From positions 2,520,001 through 2,584,000 of the forward strand of contig NZ_CP101416.1 in assembly GCF_027942295.1 (NCBI RefSeq): a stretch of 64,000 bases of DNA, written 5' to 3'. The position numbers and the translations under genes are program-made. The stretch's first letter is position 1. The number at the start of each line of letters is the position of its first letter. The DNA comes from Pseudanabaena sp. Chao 1811 (GTDB taxonomy: Bacteria; Cyanobacteriota; Cyanobacteriia; Pseudanabaenales; Pseudanabaenaceae). Shown piece by piece: positions 47,822 through 58,697 of the stretch. The notes below the pieces were generated by a model, which saw only the letters and a list, made by a program, of their open reading frames with translations, did no database searches and was not told the origin of the DNA.

Positions 47822-50074
47822 ATGACAATGACTCCTCAAAAGCCAGACACAGAGGTAAAGGTATCGGTTGATCGTGACGTAGTACCTACTTCCTTTGAGA
47901 AGTGGGGACAACCTGGTCACTTTGACCGCACCCTAAAGAAGGGACCAAAGACAACAACATGGATTTGGGATCTTCATGCCAATGTGCATGACTTTGACAG
48001 TTTCACAACCGAAGAAGATACTGCCCGTAAGATCTTCTCCGCTCATTTTGGGCATCTAGGTATTGTCTTCATTTGGCTCAGTGGTATGTACTACCATGGA
48101 GCAAAATTCTCTAACTACACCGCTTGGTTGTCTGATCCTGTCAGCATCAAGCCCAGTGCCCAAGTGGTCTGGAACGTTTTCGGTCAAGATATCTTGAACG
48201 GTGATGTTGGTGGCGGTTTCCAAGGTATTCAAATCACTTCTGGTTTGTTCCACCTTTGGAGAGCATCTGGTATCACCACGGAGTATCAACTCCTCTGCAC
48301 CGCAATTGGCGGTTTGGTGATGGCAGGTTTGATGTTCTTCGCTGGTTGGTTCCATTACCACAAGTCAGCTCCTAAACTTGAGTGGTTTAAGAATGCTGAA
48401 TCGATGATGAACCACCACTTGGCTGGTTTGCTCGGTTTAGGTTCTCTCGCTTGGGCTGGACATCAGATCCACGTTTCGATTCCTGTCAACTATTACCTTG
48501 ACAAGGGCGTAGCTGCTAGTCAGATTCCTGCACCCCATGAGTTCATTCTTAATCCTTCCTTGATGTCGGATATTTTCCCTAGCTTTGCTCAAGGTGTAAC
48601 TCCTTTCTTCACTTTGAACTGGGGCGCTTATGCAGACTTCTTGACTTTCAAGGGTGGTTTAAATCCTCAAACTGGTTCTTTGTGGTTGACTGACCAAGCT
48701 CACCATCACCTTGCGATCGCGACACTTTTCATCATCGCTGGACATATGTACCGCACCAACTGGGGTATCGGTCACAGCATGAAGGAAATCCTCGAAGCTC
48801 ACAAGGGTCCTCTAACTGGTGAAGGTCACAAGGGATTGTATGAAATCTTCACAACCTCTTGGCATGCTCAACTTTCTTGGAACTTAGCTTTGATGGGTTC
48901 TTTGAGCATCATCGTTGCACAACACATGTATGCAATGCCTGCTTACCCCTACATTGCCACTGACTACGCTACTCAAATCTCTCTATTCACACATCACATG
49001 TGGATTGGTGGATTCTTGATTGCTGGTGGTGCAGCTCACGCTGGTATTTTCATGGTTCGCGATTACGATCCTGCTAAGAATGTAAATAACTTGCTTGATC
49101 GCGTAATCCGTCACCGCGACGCTATTATTTCCCATCTCAACTGGGTATGTATTTTCCTTGGCTTCCACAGCTTTGGTCTTTACATCCACAACGACACCAT
49201 GCGTGCATTGGGTCGTCCTCAAGATATGTTCTCTGACACAGCAATTCAGTTGAAGCCCGTCTTCGCTAACTGGATTCAAGGCTTCCATGCTGCTGCTGCT
49301 GGTGTAACTGCTCCTTATGCAGGCGCTAGTGTTAGCCCCATCTTCGGTGGTGACACTATCGTTGTCGGCGGTAAGGTTGCTGCTGCGCACATGGCTCTTG
49401 GTACTGCTGACTTCTTGGTACACCATATCCATGCATTTACCATCCACGTTACTGTATTGATCCTCCTCAAGGGTGTTCTTTACGCTCGTAACTCTCGCTT
49501 GATTCCAGATAAGGCAGAACTCGGTTTCCGCTTCCCTTGCGACGGTCCTGGTCGTGGCGGTACATGTCAAGTTTCGGCATGGGATCACGTATTCCTCGGC
49601 TTGTTCTGGATGTACAACTGTATTTCCGTTGTTATCTTCCATTTCTCTTGGAAAATGCAGTCCGATATCTTCGGTACTGTCGATGCAAGTGGCACTGTCA
49701 CCAACATGGCAGGTGGCAACTTTGCACAAAGCGCATTGACCATCAATGGTTGGTTGCGTGACTTCTTGTGGGCACAAGCTTCTAACGTAATTCAATCCTA
49801 CGGCTCGGCATTGTCAGCTTACGGTTTGATTTTCTTGGGCGCTCACTTCATCTGGGCATTCAGCCTCATGTTCCTGTTCAGTGGTCGTGGCTACTGGCAA
49901 GAATTGATCGAGTCAATCGTATGGGCACACAATAAGCTCAACGTAGCTCCTGCTATCTCTCCTCGCGCTTTGAGCATTACTCAAGGTCGTGCTGTGGGTC
50001 TAGCTCACTACCTATTAGGTGGAATTGCCACAACTTGGGCGTTCTTCCTAGCCCGTTACGGTGCACTTGGGTAA
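47822..50074 (+). CDS. psaA: Photosystem I P700 apoprotein A1
   Basis: A 750-residue thylakoid membrane protein with eleven transmembrane helices, half of the photosystem I reaction-centre heterodimer that carries P700, the electron-transfer chlorophylls and many antenna chlorophylls. The loop [10 protein letters not shown] (Cys573 and Cys582) provides two ligands of the FX 4Fe-4S cluster shared with PsaB. Histidine-rich helices ([35 protein letters not shown]) are typical. GAGAGGA about 9 bases upstream is the ribosome binding site. It is followed 36 bases later by psaB, the conserved cyanobacterial order. Confidence 0.99.
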   Translation: MTMTPQKPDTEVKVSVDRDVVPTSFEKWGQPGHFDRTLKKGPKTTTWIWDLHANVHDFDSFTTEEDTARKIFSAHFGHLGIVFIWLSGMYYHGAKFSNYTAWLSDPVSIKPSAQVVWNVFGQDILNGDVGGGFQGIQITSGLFHLWRASGITTEYQLLCTAIGGLVMAGLMFFAGWFHYHKSAPKLEWFKNAESMMNHHLAGLLGLGSLAWAGHQIHVSIPVNYYLDKGVAASQIPAPHEFILNPSLMSDIFPSFAQGVTPFFTLNWGAYADFLTFKGGLNPQTGSLWLTDQAHHHLAIATLFIIAGHMYRTNWGIGHSMKEILEAHKGPLTGEGHKGLYEIFTTSWHAQLSWNLALMGSLSIIVAQHMYAMPAYPYIATDYATQISLFTHHMWIGGFLIAGGAAHAGIFMVRDYDPAKNVNNLLDRVIRHRDAIISHLNWVCIFLGFHSFGLYIHNDTMRALGRPQDMFSDTAIQLKPVFANWIQGFHAAAAGVTAPYAGASVSPIFGGDTIVVGGKVAAAHMALGTADFLVHHIHAFTIHVTVLILLKGVLYARNSRLIPDKAELGFRFPCDGPGRGGTCQVSAWDHVFLGLFWMYNCISVVIFHFSWKMQSDIFGTVDASGTVTNMAGGNFAQSALTINGWLRDFLWAQASNVIQSYGSALSAYGLIFLGAHFIWAFSLMFLFSGRGYWQELIESIVWAHNKLNVAPAISPRALSITQGRAVGLAHYLLGGIATTWAFFLARYGALG

Positions 50075-50110
50075 ACTGGCTTAAATTTAAACGGAGAAAT
50101 TGAAGTAAAA

Positions 50111-52339
50111 ATGGCAACGAAATTTCCTAAGTTTAGCCAGGCTCTCGCACAGGATCCTTCAACCCGTCGGATCTGGTATGCGATCGCCACAGCGAACGAC
50201 TTTGAAAGTCATGATGGTGTCACCGAAGAAAGTCTTTACCAAAAGATTTTTGCTTCTCACTTCGGACACTTGGCAATCATCTTCCTGTGGACATCTGGCA
50301 ACCTGTTTCACGTAGCGTGGCAGGGTAACTTCGAGCAATGGATCAAGAATCCTCTCACTACTCGCCCAATCGCCCATGCGATTTGGGATCCTCACTTCGG
50401 TAAGGCAGCAGTTGAAGCATTTACACAAACCGACGCTGCTGGTCCTGTAAATATCGCTCTCTCTGGCGTTTATCAGTGGTGGTACACCATTGGTATGCGT
50501 AGCAACCAAGAACTATTCGGCGGCGCAATTTGGCTGTTGATTCTTTCAGCTCTCTTGCTATTTGCTGGTTGGCTACACCTTCAGCCTAGTTTCCGTCCTA
50601 GCCTTTCTTGGTTCAAGAATGCTGAATCCCGTCTAAACCACCACTTGGCTGGTTTGTTCGGTGTTAGCTCCTTGGCATGGACTGGTCACTTGGTACACGT
50701 AGCTATTCCTGAAGCCCGTGGTGTTCATGTGGGTTGGGAAAACTTCTTGAGCGTACCTCCTCATCCAGCAGGTCTTGCACCTTTCTTTACTGGTAACTGG
50801 GGTGTATATGCTCAGAATCCTGATACCGCAGGTCATGTGTTCGGAACAGCTCAAGGTGCAGGTACAGCAATCTTGACCTTCTTGGGTGGTTTCCATCCTC
50901 AAACAGAAGCTCTTTGGTTGACTGACATTGCCCATCACCATTTGGCGATCGCTGTTTTGTTCATCATCGCTGGTCACATGTACCGTACCAACTTTGGTAT
51001 TGGTCACAGCATGAAGACAATCATGGAAGCTCACAATCCTCCTAAGGGTACTCCTTTCGGCGGTATGATCGGCGAAGGTCACAAGGGTATCTATGACACC
51101 TACAACAACTCGCTTCACTTCCAACTTGGTTGGCACTTGGCTTGTTTGGGTGTTGTAACTTCCTTGGTTGCTCAGCACATGTACTCCATGCCTTCCTATG
51201 CGTTCATCGCGAAGGACTTCACCACTCAAGCTGCTCTATATACTCATCACCAATATATTGCTGGTTTCTTGATGGTTGGTGCGTTTGCTCACGGTGCGAT
51301 CTTCTTCGTTCGTGACTACGATCCTGAAGCTAACAAGAACAACGTGCTTGCACGTATGCTTGAGCATAAAGAAGCAATCATCTCTCACTTAAGCTGGGTA
51401 TCTCTCTTCTTAGGTTTCCACACCCTCGGCATCTACGTTCACAACGACGTAATGCAAGCTTTCGGTACTCCTGAAAAGCAAATCTTGATCGAGCCTGTAT
51501 TCGCACAATGGATTCAAGCTGCTCATGGTAAAGCTCTCTACGGATTCGATGTTCTCCTCTCTAACGCAAACAGCGTAGCTTCTACGGCTTACCCCAACAG
51601 CGGTAACGTTTGGTTGCCTGGTTGGTTGGCTGGTATCAATGCTGGTGATAACTCCTTGTTCCTCACCATTGGACCTGGCGACTTCTTGGTTCACCATGCG
51701 ATCGCTCTAGGTCTACACACCACCACCTTGATCTTGGTTAAGGGCGCGTTGGATGCTCGTGGATCTAAGCTCATGCCAGACAAGAAAGACTTCGGCTACA
51801 GCTTCCCTTGCGACGGTCCTGGTCGTGGCGGTACTTGCGATATCTCTGCATGGGATTCCTTCTACCTCGCTATGTTCTGGATGTTGAACACCATTGGTTG
51901 GACAACCTTCTACTGGCATTGGAAACACCTAGGTGTATGGCAAGGTAACGTTGCTCAGTTCAACGAATCCTCTGTCACCATCATGGGCTGGCTCCGTGAC
52001 TACCTATGGCTCAACTCCGCTCAGTTGATCAATGGCTACAACCCTTATGGCATGAACAATATCTCTGTTTGGGCTTGGATGTTCCTCTTCGGACACCTTG
52101 TCTGGGCAACTGGATTCATGTTCTTGATCTCTTGGCGTGGTTACTGGCAAGAGTTGATCGAAACCCTAGTATGGGCGCACCAACGCACACCTCTTGCAAG
52201 TTTGGTTCAGTGGAAAGACAAGCCTGTGGCTCTCTCCATCGTTCAAGCTCGTTTGGTTGGCTTGGCTCACTTCACAGTCGGCTACATTGTTACTTATGCA
52301 GCCTTCCTGATTGCGTCTACGACAACAGCTTTCGGTTAA
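50111..52339 (+). CDS. psaB: Photosystem I P700 apoprotein A2
   Basis: A 742-residue partner of PsaA. It starts [20 protein letters not shown]; the FX loop [10 protein letters not shown] (Cys567 and Cys576) matches that of PsaA, and the paired helices ([36 protein letters not shown]) show their common origin. GGAGA 13 bases upstream of the ATG is the probable ribosome binding site. Co-transcription with psaA gives equal amounts of the two subunits; a clear terminator follows. Confidence 0.99.
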   Translation: MATKFPKFSQALAQDPSTRRIWYAIATANDFESHDGVTEESLYQKIFASHFGHLAIIFLWTSGNLFHVAWQGNFEQWIKNPLTTRPIAHAIWDPHFGKAAVEAFTQTDAAGPVNIALSGVYQWWYTIGMRSNQELFGGAIWLLILSALLLFAGWLHLQPSFRPSLSWFKNAESRLNHHLAGLFGVSSLAWTGHLVHVAIPEARGVHVGWENFLSVPPHPAGLAPFFTGNWGVYAQNPDTAGHVFGTAQGAGTAILTFLGGFHPQTEALWLTDIAHHHLAIAVLFIIAGHMYRTNFGIGHSMKTIMEAHNPPKGTPFGGMIGEGHKGIYDTYNNSLHFQLGWHLACLGVVTSLVAQHMYSMPSYAFIAKDFTTQAALYTHHQYIAGFLMVGAFAHGAIFFVRDYDPEANKNNVLARMLEHKEAIISHLSWVSLFLGFHTLGIYVHNDVMQAFGTPEKQILIEPVFAQWIQAAHGKALYGFDVLLSNANSVASTAYPNSGNVWLPGWLAGINAGDNSLFLTIGPGDFLVHHAIALGLHTTTLILVKGALDARGSKLMPDKKDFGYSFPCDGPGRGGTCDISAWDSFYLAMFWMLNTIGWTTFYWHWKHLGVWQGNVAQFNESSVTIMGWLRDYLWLNSAQLINGYNPYGMNNISVWAWMFLFGHLVWATGFMFLISWRGYWQELIETLVWAHQRTPLASLVQWKDKPVALSIVQARLVGLAHFTVGYIVTYAAFLIASTTTAFG

Positions 52340-52358
52340 TCTAGCTTGCTAGTTAATT

Positions 52359-52394
52359 AAAAAAATCCCTCACAGCAATGTGGGGGATTTTTTT
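52359..52394 (+). terminator. Terminator of the psaAB operon
   Basis: AAAAAATCCC(TC)CAC and GTG(GG)GGGATTTTTT form a hairpin with a long T-run, 20 bases after the psaB stop. The remaining 52395-52724 holds no gene that I can support. Confidence 0.85.
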
Positions 52395-52724
52395 ATTAGT
52401 TGTATTTTTTGAGCTATTGCCCTGAGCTTATTTGAGCTACTGAAAAGTTCAAACTTTTTATTAATGCATTATGAGGAATCAGTGATTTCCGGTATTGGTC
52501 AGCTAAGAGGGGATAGATGCTGAAACGCCGATTTCATACCGACAAAAAAGACGCAAATACGTTGATCACGCTTTAACTGTCCAGTGCCCTTTCCGACTTT
52601 TAGCTGCACATCATATTTATATGGAATCATAGGTGATTTTTAAATGATATGATATTTAGGTGTTATTCATGTACTATTTTTTAGAAATGAGTACCAAAAC
52701 TATCCCTAAGCTTTAGCGTAAAAC

Positions 52725-54621
52725 ATGGCTATTAGTAGAACCTCTCAAATCACAGGTATTCTCGAAAAAAGGCAACCTCTTGCGAGAAGAGTTGCAGAAG
52801 TAGAGTCGAATCTTAAAACTCTTGCCTTAGCATTACAGGATCTAGATAAATACCGTAGTCAATTAATATCAAAAATTGATGATCTTGATAGCATTGGACG
52901 CTTACAGGAAATAAACCTTACAGGTATCCAATCTAGTATCAATGAAGAACTGGGGGCTTTAGGTAAACTAAAAAATCGATTTTCACGCAATACGCTTAAT
53001 ATTGGCGTGATTGGAAGGGCGGGACAAGGTAAAAGTCGATTACTACAAAGGTAATTGCTCAACCTAGAAGAAATAAAGGTTTCAGCCATTTTGATGCATC
53101 AAAAAACACCTAAATGATTCCATTCTCATTAAGTAAACGATAAATTACTATTTTATTTATTAATTTATAAAGATAATCAGTAATTTGCCAGTTATATGAA
53201 CACTGTTTTTTGTTGATTCTTCTAGGTTGAGCAGTTACCTACAAAGTTTATCAGGGCTATCTGATGAAATTCCTACTGGCGATCGCTCCCATTGCACAGG
53301 TGTTCGTAGTACGATTCATCACAATCCGAACGTAGAAACCTATGGGGAGATTTGGTTTCATTCTGAGCGATCGTTTTTGAATGAGGTAATCAATCCTTAC
53401 TACGAAAAGTTGCGGTTAGGCGTTAAACCCTTTGCTTTAGATGAGTTTGCGAGAAATCCTTTGCCACCACTTCATCAAGACTTTTCAGGGCAAGCTGAGT
53501 ATGGGGCAATGTATGAACATTTTCGTAAGTATCATACGAACTTTGACAAGTACAAGCACTTATTGAGAGAGGCATCACCCCATCGAATTTCTAAGGAGCA
53601 AATTCGTGAATATGTGGCTCAGGATGCTCCTGACGGTCAGAGAGTTTTCTTTAATTACTTAGCTGTTCAAGAAGCCAAAATAGTTTGTTCTTTTCCAAAT
53701 ACTGATGTTGGACAGATCACTTTAATCGATATGCCAGGTTTGGGGGATACGGGACTTGGCGATGCGGAACGATTGATCCAGATTTTGGGGCAGGATGTTG
53801 ATGTTGCTTTGTTTGTGCGAATGCCAAGACCACCGAGAGATTATTGGGCGGATGTTGATGTCAAGCTTTACGATACAGCCCGTTCTGCTTTAACGGATTT
53901 ACCGATTAATCTTTGGTCATTTATTGTTTTGAATAAGACTGATGCAACTTCTCGAATGGGCGACAATCTCGTTTATTGCGAGGATTTGGAGAATTCGCGA
54001 GAAGCTAGTCATATTAAGGTAGTTGATTGTATAACGGCTAATTGTGCGGATCGCCAAGAAGCAAATCAAAAAGTCCTCGATCTCGTGCTTGATTATTTGA
54101 CGCTAAATATTATTGATTTAGATCAGCAGTACGCTTCTGCCTGTCAGGAGCGACTAAGCAGGTTACAGAGTGCTGCAAAAATAGAGATTGAGAAAGCTAA
54201 AACAGCTTTGGGGATTAGCGCAAAAGGAGATAGTTGGTTTCCAGTTTTTGTTAATTTGTTCGATCAACTTTGGGAAGATCTAACTGTAGGTTTAGAGGGT
54301 TTACTGCGAGAATTACGATATCAGCGTGACGCGCAGGATATTGATTTCAAAAATCAAGTCAATGCTGCGATACAGAAATGTAAAGAGGATACGGGGATTC
54401 CGTCTATTGCCGATATTAAGGCTCTCCGTGATAAGGAAGCTGCTTATGGTATTGCCTACAACAAGTATCTTCATGAAATACGCGCCCACTTGTCCCAACA
54501 TTTCTTGACTTTAGATGATGGTTTGAAGCAATCGCTTGAAGGGATTAAGTCTCAGGTTGTAGATATATTGAGCAAACAAGGTAAGTTGAGTGCGTTAACC
54601 AACAATCAAGGCAGTGAATTC
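52725..54621 (+). pseudogene. Dynamin-like GTPase gene broken by a MITE and truncated by IS256
   Basis: The first part (52725-53050) has an N-terminal coiled coil and the P-loop GRAGQGKS (G1, about 97-104), ending at LLQ. After the MITE the frame continues SLSGLSDEIPTGDRSHCTGV (G2 region), with G3 LIDMPGLGDTG and G4 LNKTD, then a helical stalk-like region. Taking out 196 bp (MITE plus one target copy) restores one frame of at least 567 residues. The 3' end is cut by the IS256 end at 54622; LFERFPN and stop after 56644 may be its lost C-terminus. Two independent hits mean the product is not made whole. Confidence 0.88.
53051..53238. mobile_element. 188-bp MITE, second family
   Basis: Terminal repeats start GTAATTGCTCAACCTAGAAG at the left and GTAACTGCTCAACCTAGAAG at the right (one mismatch in 22 bp). 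The flanking 8-bp duplication is CTACAAAG (53043-53050 and 53239-53246). The AT-rich core is non-coding. Its ends differ from the IS982-type MITE at 40414, and no matching full element is present in the window. Confidence 0.92.
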
Positions 54622-55316
54622 GAGAGTGTAAAGTGAAGTGTGTAAAGTCTGGGATATATACAGAGAGATGATCTAGACACACAATTACCAACACTAAAAC
54701 TGATGAATATACGCAAAGAATTGCTCGACGAATTGCTGCAAGAATGTAAAACACCACCTGACCTATTCGGAGAAGGAGGCATTCTGAAACAACTGACGAC
54801 CGCATTAGTGGAGCGAGCATTGGAAGCAGAACTATCAACCCATCTGGGATACGGTAAGCACGAACCTAGACCAGAAGGACAAACCAACAGTCGCAACGGT
54901 TATAGCCAGAAAAAAGTGCAAGGTGACTTTGGCGTAGCCGAAATCGCAGTCCCCCGAGATCGGCAAGGGGAGTTTGAACCGCAGATGGTGAAGAAAGGAC
55001 AAAGTCGCTTGTCAGGACTAGATGAAAAGATCATTGCTCTCTACGCACGAGGTATGAGTGTCAGGGATATTCAAGCCCAGTTGCAAGAAATGTATGGTGT
55101 TGAAGTATCACCAACACTTATTTCCAATGTTACAGATGCAGTAATTGACGAGGTGAAGCAATGGCAAAACCGTCCCCTTGAAGCAGTCTATCCAATCGTC
55201 TTTCTGGACTGTCTAGTCATCAAAGTCCGAGACAATGGCAGAGTGATTAACAAATCCTTGTACTTTGCCTTGGGCGTGAATATGGACGGGTACAAGGAAT
55301 TACTGGGTATGTGGAT
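54622..55316 (+). mobile_element. Truncated IS256-family element (copy 2)
   Basis: The first 695 bp of the element, from the GAGAGTGTAAAG end to GGGTATGTGGAT, where copy 3 starts in opposite orientation. It carries the first ~203 residues of the transposase (frame 54703-55347, ending in a fused [11 protein letters not shown] tail). The first catalytic Asp is kept but the second Asp and the Glu are lost. It shares sequence variants with copy 3 (Thr45; silent changes) against copy 1, so copies 2 and 3 are closest relatives. Confidence 0.92.
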
Positions 55317-55347
55317 GAGACTGTCAAGTAAAATGTGTAAAGTCTAG
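54703..55347 (+). pseudogene. Truncated IS256-family transposase
   Basis: A 214-codon frame, identical to the N-terminal half of the intact transposase up to YKELLGMW, then 11 codons read from the end of copy 3. Missing the catalytic Asp and Glu of the C-terminal half, it cannot be an active transposase. If made, it could still bind ends, as the N-terminal part holds the DNA-binding region in this family. Confidence 0.9.
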
Positions 55348-56643
55348 AAGCTAGACGTGGAGACGATCCTCGAAGAGGATGGCAAAGCGATTAAGAGCAG
55401 GTTTCCAATCACGAATCGGCATCGTCCACTTCTTCGAGATATTCCGCATTGCTAAATAAACGAGCTTGAAAGCAGCATCATCAGAGGGAAAAATCTGTTG
55501 GGATTTAATCACCTTCCGCAAACTACTGTTCATCGACTCAATCGCATTGGTGGTATAAATCGCCCTGCGAATCTCGGTCGGGAAAGCAAAGAAGGGGATA
55601 ATGTTTGCCCAATGACTGCGCCAAGACTTGGAGATTGATGGATATTGCTTGTCCCACTTTTCAGCAAAGAGTTCGAGATTAAACTCAGCCTCCGATTCCG
55701 TCGCCGCGCTATAAATAGCCTTGAGGTCAGCACAAACTTGCTTGCGTTGTTGCCAAGGTACAAAAGCGACCGAGTTTCTGACCATGTGGACAATGCATAA
55801 CTGCACCTGAGTTTTAGGAAATACCGTCTCAATCGCATTAGGGAAACCAGTCAAGCCATCGACACAGGCAATCAAAATATCTTTGACCCCACGGTTGTGA
55901 ATTTCGGTGAGTACTGACAACCAGAATTTCGCACCTTCATTCGGAGAAATCCACATACCCAGTAATTCCTTGTACCCGTCCATATTCACGCCCAAGGCAA
56001 AGTACAAGGATTTGTTAATCACTCTGCCATTGTCTCGGACTTTGATGACTAGACAGTCCAGAAAGACGATTGGATAGACTGCTTCAAGGGGACGGTTTTG
56101 CCATTGCTTCACCTCGTCAATTACTGCATCTGTAACATTGGAAATAAGTGTTGGTGATACTTCAACACCATACATTTCTTGCAACTGGGCTTGAATATCC
56201 CTGACACTCATACCTCGTGCGTAGAGAGCAATGATCTTTTCATCTAGTCCTGACAAGCGACTTTGTCCTTTCTTCACCATCTGCGGTTCAAACTCCCCTT
56301 GCCGATCTCGGGGGACTGCGATTTCGGCTACGCCAAAGTCACCTTGCACTTTTTTCTGGCTATAACCGTTGCGACTGTTGGTTTGTCCTTCTGGTCTAGG
56401 TTCGTGCTTACCGTATCCCAGATGGGTTGATAGTTCTGCTTCCAATGCTCGCTCCACTAATGCGGTCGTCAGTTGTTTCAGAATGCCTCCTTCTCCGAAT
56501 AGGTCAGGTGGTGTTTTACATTCTTGCAGCAATTCGTCGAGCAATTCTTTGCGTATATTCATCAGTTTTAGTGTTGGTAATTGTGTGTCTAGATCATCTC
56601 TCTGTATATATCCCAGACTTTATACACTTCACTTTACACTCTC
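55317..56643 (-). mobile_element. Complete IS256-family element (copy 3), no target duplication
   Basis: 1327 bp, same length as copy 1, with both terminal repeats. Left neighbour bases are ATGTGGAT (inside copy 2) and right neighbours CCTTTTTG, so there is no target duplication. That implies that the right part of copy 2 and some flank were lost after insertion. Positions 55949-56643 are the inverted counterpart of 54622-55316. Confidence 0.93.
55351..56562 (-). CDS. IS256-family (Mutator-type) transposase, intact
   Basis: A 403-residue transposase, almost identical to the one at 13411-14622 (Thr45 instead of Met45). The catalytic pattern is complete: FLDCL, CVDGL and NAIESMN. With both ends of its element intact it could move copies 1 and 3, and perhaps the single end of copy 2. 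Confidence 0.95.
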   Translation of the reverse strand: MNIRKELLDELLQECKTPPDLFGEGGILKQLTTALVERALEAELSTHLGYGKHEPRPEGQTNSRNGYSQKKVQGDFGVAEIAVPRDRQGEFEPQMVKKGQSRLSGLDEKIIALYARGMSVRDIQAQLQEMYGVEVSPTLISNVTDAVIDEVKQWQNRPLEAVYPIVFLDCLVIKVRDNGRVINKSLYFALGVNMDGYKELLGMWISPNEGAKFWLSVLTEIHNRGVKDILIACVDGLTGFPNAIETVFPKTQVQLCIVHMVRNSVAFVPWQQRKQVCADLKAIYSAATESEAEFNLELFAEKWDKQYPSISKSWRSHWANIIPFFAFPTEIRRAIYTTNAIESMNSSLRKVIKSQQIFPSDDAAFKLVYLAMRNISKKWTMPIRDWKPALNRFAILFEDRLHV

Positions 56644-56764
56644 CCTTTTTGAAAGATTTCCAAACTAGATAACCTGAATTATAGGTCTGCACCAATGCTT
56701 AACCTTCTGGACATAAAGCTTTGAATTTATAAGCTCTTGGGCGATCGCACTTATGTGGCGATCA

Positions 56765-57184
56765 CTATTTTTTGGACATCAAATTCTCAAAAGGATGACG
56801 ACTTTTCCAGCGATAGGTATTAAAATCTCGAAAATCAATAGATAGAATTCGCCCATGCCCCAAATGTTCCGCCAGAATAATCAGTGAAGCGTCCGCCAAA
56901 TCCATTGGTAGAGAACTATATTGATTCATCAATTCACTGATTCTTTTCCCATCTTGAACTTTGAGATCAAAAACCTCAAAAGCCCCAACTTCTAGACTAT
57001 GAATGAACGTCTGTTGAGCATTGGTGCCTGTACGTTTCAAGAGAATATGACAAGCTTCTGTAATTACACACCATGTTGTAATCAAAGGCTCATCAATTGT
57101 ATCTAAAACCTCTTGAGCGAGAACATGATAATCATCACGGCGGTTAATCAACGCGATCCAAAATCCCGAATCAACGATGACCAT
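56765..57184 (-). CDS. VapC-like PIN-domain toxin
   Basis: A 139-residue PIN-domain protein, predicted ribonuclease. The start MVIVDSGFWIALINRRDDYH gives the first Asp at residue 5; Glu follows in WCVITEACHIL, Asp in MDLADASLIIL and Asp in SIDFRDF. It begins inside the 3' end of the antitoxin gene (14-base overlap), supporting 57184 over the in-frame upstream start at 57259. It lies about 120 bases from the IS256 copy. Confidence 0.8.
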   Translation of the reverse strand: MVIVDSGFWIALINRRDDYHVLAQEVLDTIDEPLITTWCVITEACHILLKRTGTNAQQTFIHSLEVGAFEVFDLKVQDGKRISELMNQYSSLPMDLADASLIILAEHLGHGRILSIDFRDFNTYRWKSRHPFENLMSKK

Positions 57185-57449
57185 ATTTTTCGTTAAGACT
57201 TTCAGTGAGATATTGCTTACAATTAACTGATAGATCAGAATCACCCTCAGCACAACCAATTAGCCCTGATTCTCTAAGGAGTTGCAAAGGTTTTACGGAG
57301 GATTCTTGATGTAATTTTTCGTAGTAAAGATCGATCGCCACTTTCATAATGTCAGATGCGCCTTGATTTGTACGCTGACGAATGTAGTTAAACTTACTAG
57401 CGCGATCGCGATCAAGCCTTGCATTAACTCTCATATCTTTGCTTGTCAT
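57171..57449 (-). CDS. Ribbon-helix-helix antitoxin
   Basis: A 92-residue protein starting MTSKDMRVNARLDRDRASKF; RVNARLDRDRASKFNYI then NQGASDIMKVAIDLYYEKL is the ribbon-helix-helix pattern of CopG-type antitoxins, which repress their own operon. The acidic C-terminus (EGDSDLSVNCKQYLTESLNEKYG) would bind the PIN toxin encoded next. The order antitoxin-toxin with overlap is standard. Confidence 0.8.
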   Translation of the reverse strand: MTSKDMRVNARLDRDRASKFNYIRQRTNQGASDIMKVAIDLYYEKLHQESSVKPLQLLRESGLIGCAEGDSDLSVNCKQYLTESLNEKYGHR

Positions 57450-57558
57450 AATCTTGTATGACAGTATACCTCGTAGGAGCTTTGAGGTGCAATATGTTAG
57501 ACTGCATAGCTACTTTGGACAACTAAGTCAACATTAAATGCAATAGCAATTGGAAATT

Positions 57559-58650
57559 ATGAGAAGGCGATCGCAAAATCAGCAATATCTTTCATCTTCT
57601 TTTGTCCGCATTACTATAATTACCGCTAGTGTATTTAGCTTTATTTCTCTAAATCTGGCTACTCCTAATGTTACTTGGGCAAAAAGTATCAGTAGTTCTG
57701 AGCGTTCGTCTAAGTTTCTGTTTATAGACTTGCAAAGTCATTGGGCCCGTAAGTTTGTTGAAGGATTATTGTCTAATCAGTCTTTAAGTAATTTGTTAGT
57801 TTCTCCTGATTCTATTAGCCAATTTCAGCCTGATCGCCCCATTACCCGTGCTGAACTTGCCAATTTATTAGATGCTGCCTTTGCTAATGGCAAAGCACCT
57901 AAAATTACAAATCGACTTAATGAACCAGCAACAAAAGCCGAAACCTTAGTCGCGATCGCTAGTCAACTTAATCTCAATATCAAAGCTACTAAGACACCAC
58001 AGGCATATTTGCTATCGATGTATCGTGACGCTTCTCAGGTTCCTGACTATGCTATTCCTGCGATCGCCACGCTTACACAGGAAGGCTTAGTTACTAATTA
58101 TCCAGATCCACGTATTCTTGCGCCTAAGGATACTATTTCTAAAAGTGAGCTGGCAGTGCTGCTGTATCAAGCACTTGCCTATCAGAAAAAACTACCATTA
58201 TTAAAATCACCCTATACGATTAATCCCAATCGCCAATTGTGGGATCGTGAACTAATGCAGGTGACGAGTCTTGAAGTAAGCATTAGTCGCCGCACTGTTA
58301 CTGCTTTTCATGGCGAAATTCCCCTCAAGACTTATCCTGTTGCGGTGGGGCGCGAAGGTTGGAGTACACCAGTAGGTAATCATCGGGTATTGCAAACTAT
58401 TGAATATCCTGCTTGGCGCAACCCATTTACGGGGGATGTCATTCCTAGTAAAGATCCTGATAATCCTTTAGGCGATCGCTGGATTGGCTTTTGGACTGAC
58501 GGCAAAAACTGGTCAGGATTTCACGGCACACCAAATCGTGCTTCTGTTGGACAAGCTGCATCCCACGGCTGTATCCGTATGTATAACGAAGATGTTCGTG
58601 AATTATTTAGCCAAGTGACTGTGGGAACTGTGGTGAAAGTATCACCATAA
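57559..58650 (+). CDS. L,D-transpeptidase with SLH-like domains
   Basis: A 363-residue exported protein. A hydrophobic signal segment (about 17-40) is followed by two S-layer-homology-like repeats (about 55-105: FIDLQSHWARKFVEGL, FQPDRPITRAELANLL; about 145-205: YAIPAIATLTQEGLV, LAPKDTISKSELAVLL), which attach proteins to peptidoglycan-linked polymers. The YkuD domain (about 235-360) has HGTPN and SHGCIRM with the nucleophile Cys338. It would cross-link peptidoglycan or attach proteins. ATG 57559 is preferred to TTG 57550. Confidence 0.92.
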   Translation: MRRRSQNQQYLSSSFVRITIITASVFSFISLNLATPNVTWAKSISSSERSSKFLFIDLQSHWARKFVEGLLSNQSLSNLLVSPDSISQFQPDRPITRAELANLLDAAFANGKAPKITNRLNEPATKAETLVAIASQLNLNIKATKTPQAYLLSMYRDASQVPDYAIPAIATLTQEGLVTNYPDPRILAPKDTISKSELAVLLYQALAYQKKLPLLKSPYTINPNRQLWDRELMQVTSLEVSISRRTVTAFHGEIPLKTYPVAVGREGWSTPVGNHRVLQTIEYPAWRNPFTGDVIPSKDPDNPLGDRWIGFWTDGKNWSGFHGTPNRASVGQAASHGCIRMYNEDVRELFSQVTVGTVVKVSP

Positions 58651-58658
58651 ATCACCAT

Positions 58659-58697
58659 AAAAAAAGGTGGCTTAGCGCCACCCTTTTTTATTTTTTG
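58659..58697. terminator. Bidirectional terminator
   Basis: AAAAAAAGGTGGC and GCCACCCTTTTTT pair around TTAGC between two convergent genes; A- and T-runs on either side let it act for both. Confidence 0.82.

Noticed and set aside
48983-49795. Long open frame (270 codons) antisense to psaA
   Set aside because: It lies wholly within psaA on the opposite strand; its composition (Thr, Val, Cys, Glu-rich without a fold pattern) follows from psaA codon bias.
50633-51229. 198-codon frame antisense to psaB
   Set aside because: Same effect as in psaA; no start signal and no protein-like pattern.
53051-53238. Intron or intein splitting the GTPase gene
   Set aside because: The 8-bp flanking duplication and inverted ends show a transposed element; there is no intron-like structure or intein motif, and the length is too short.
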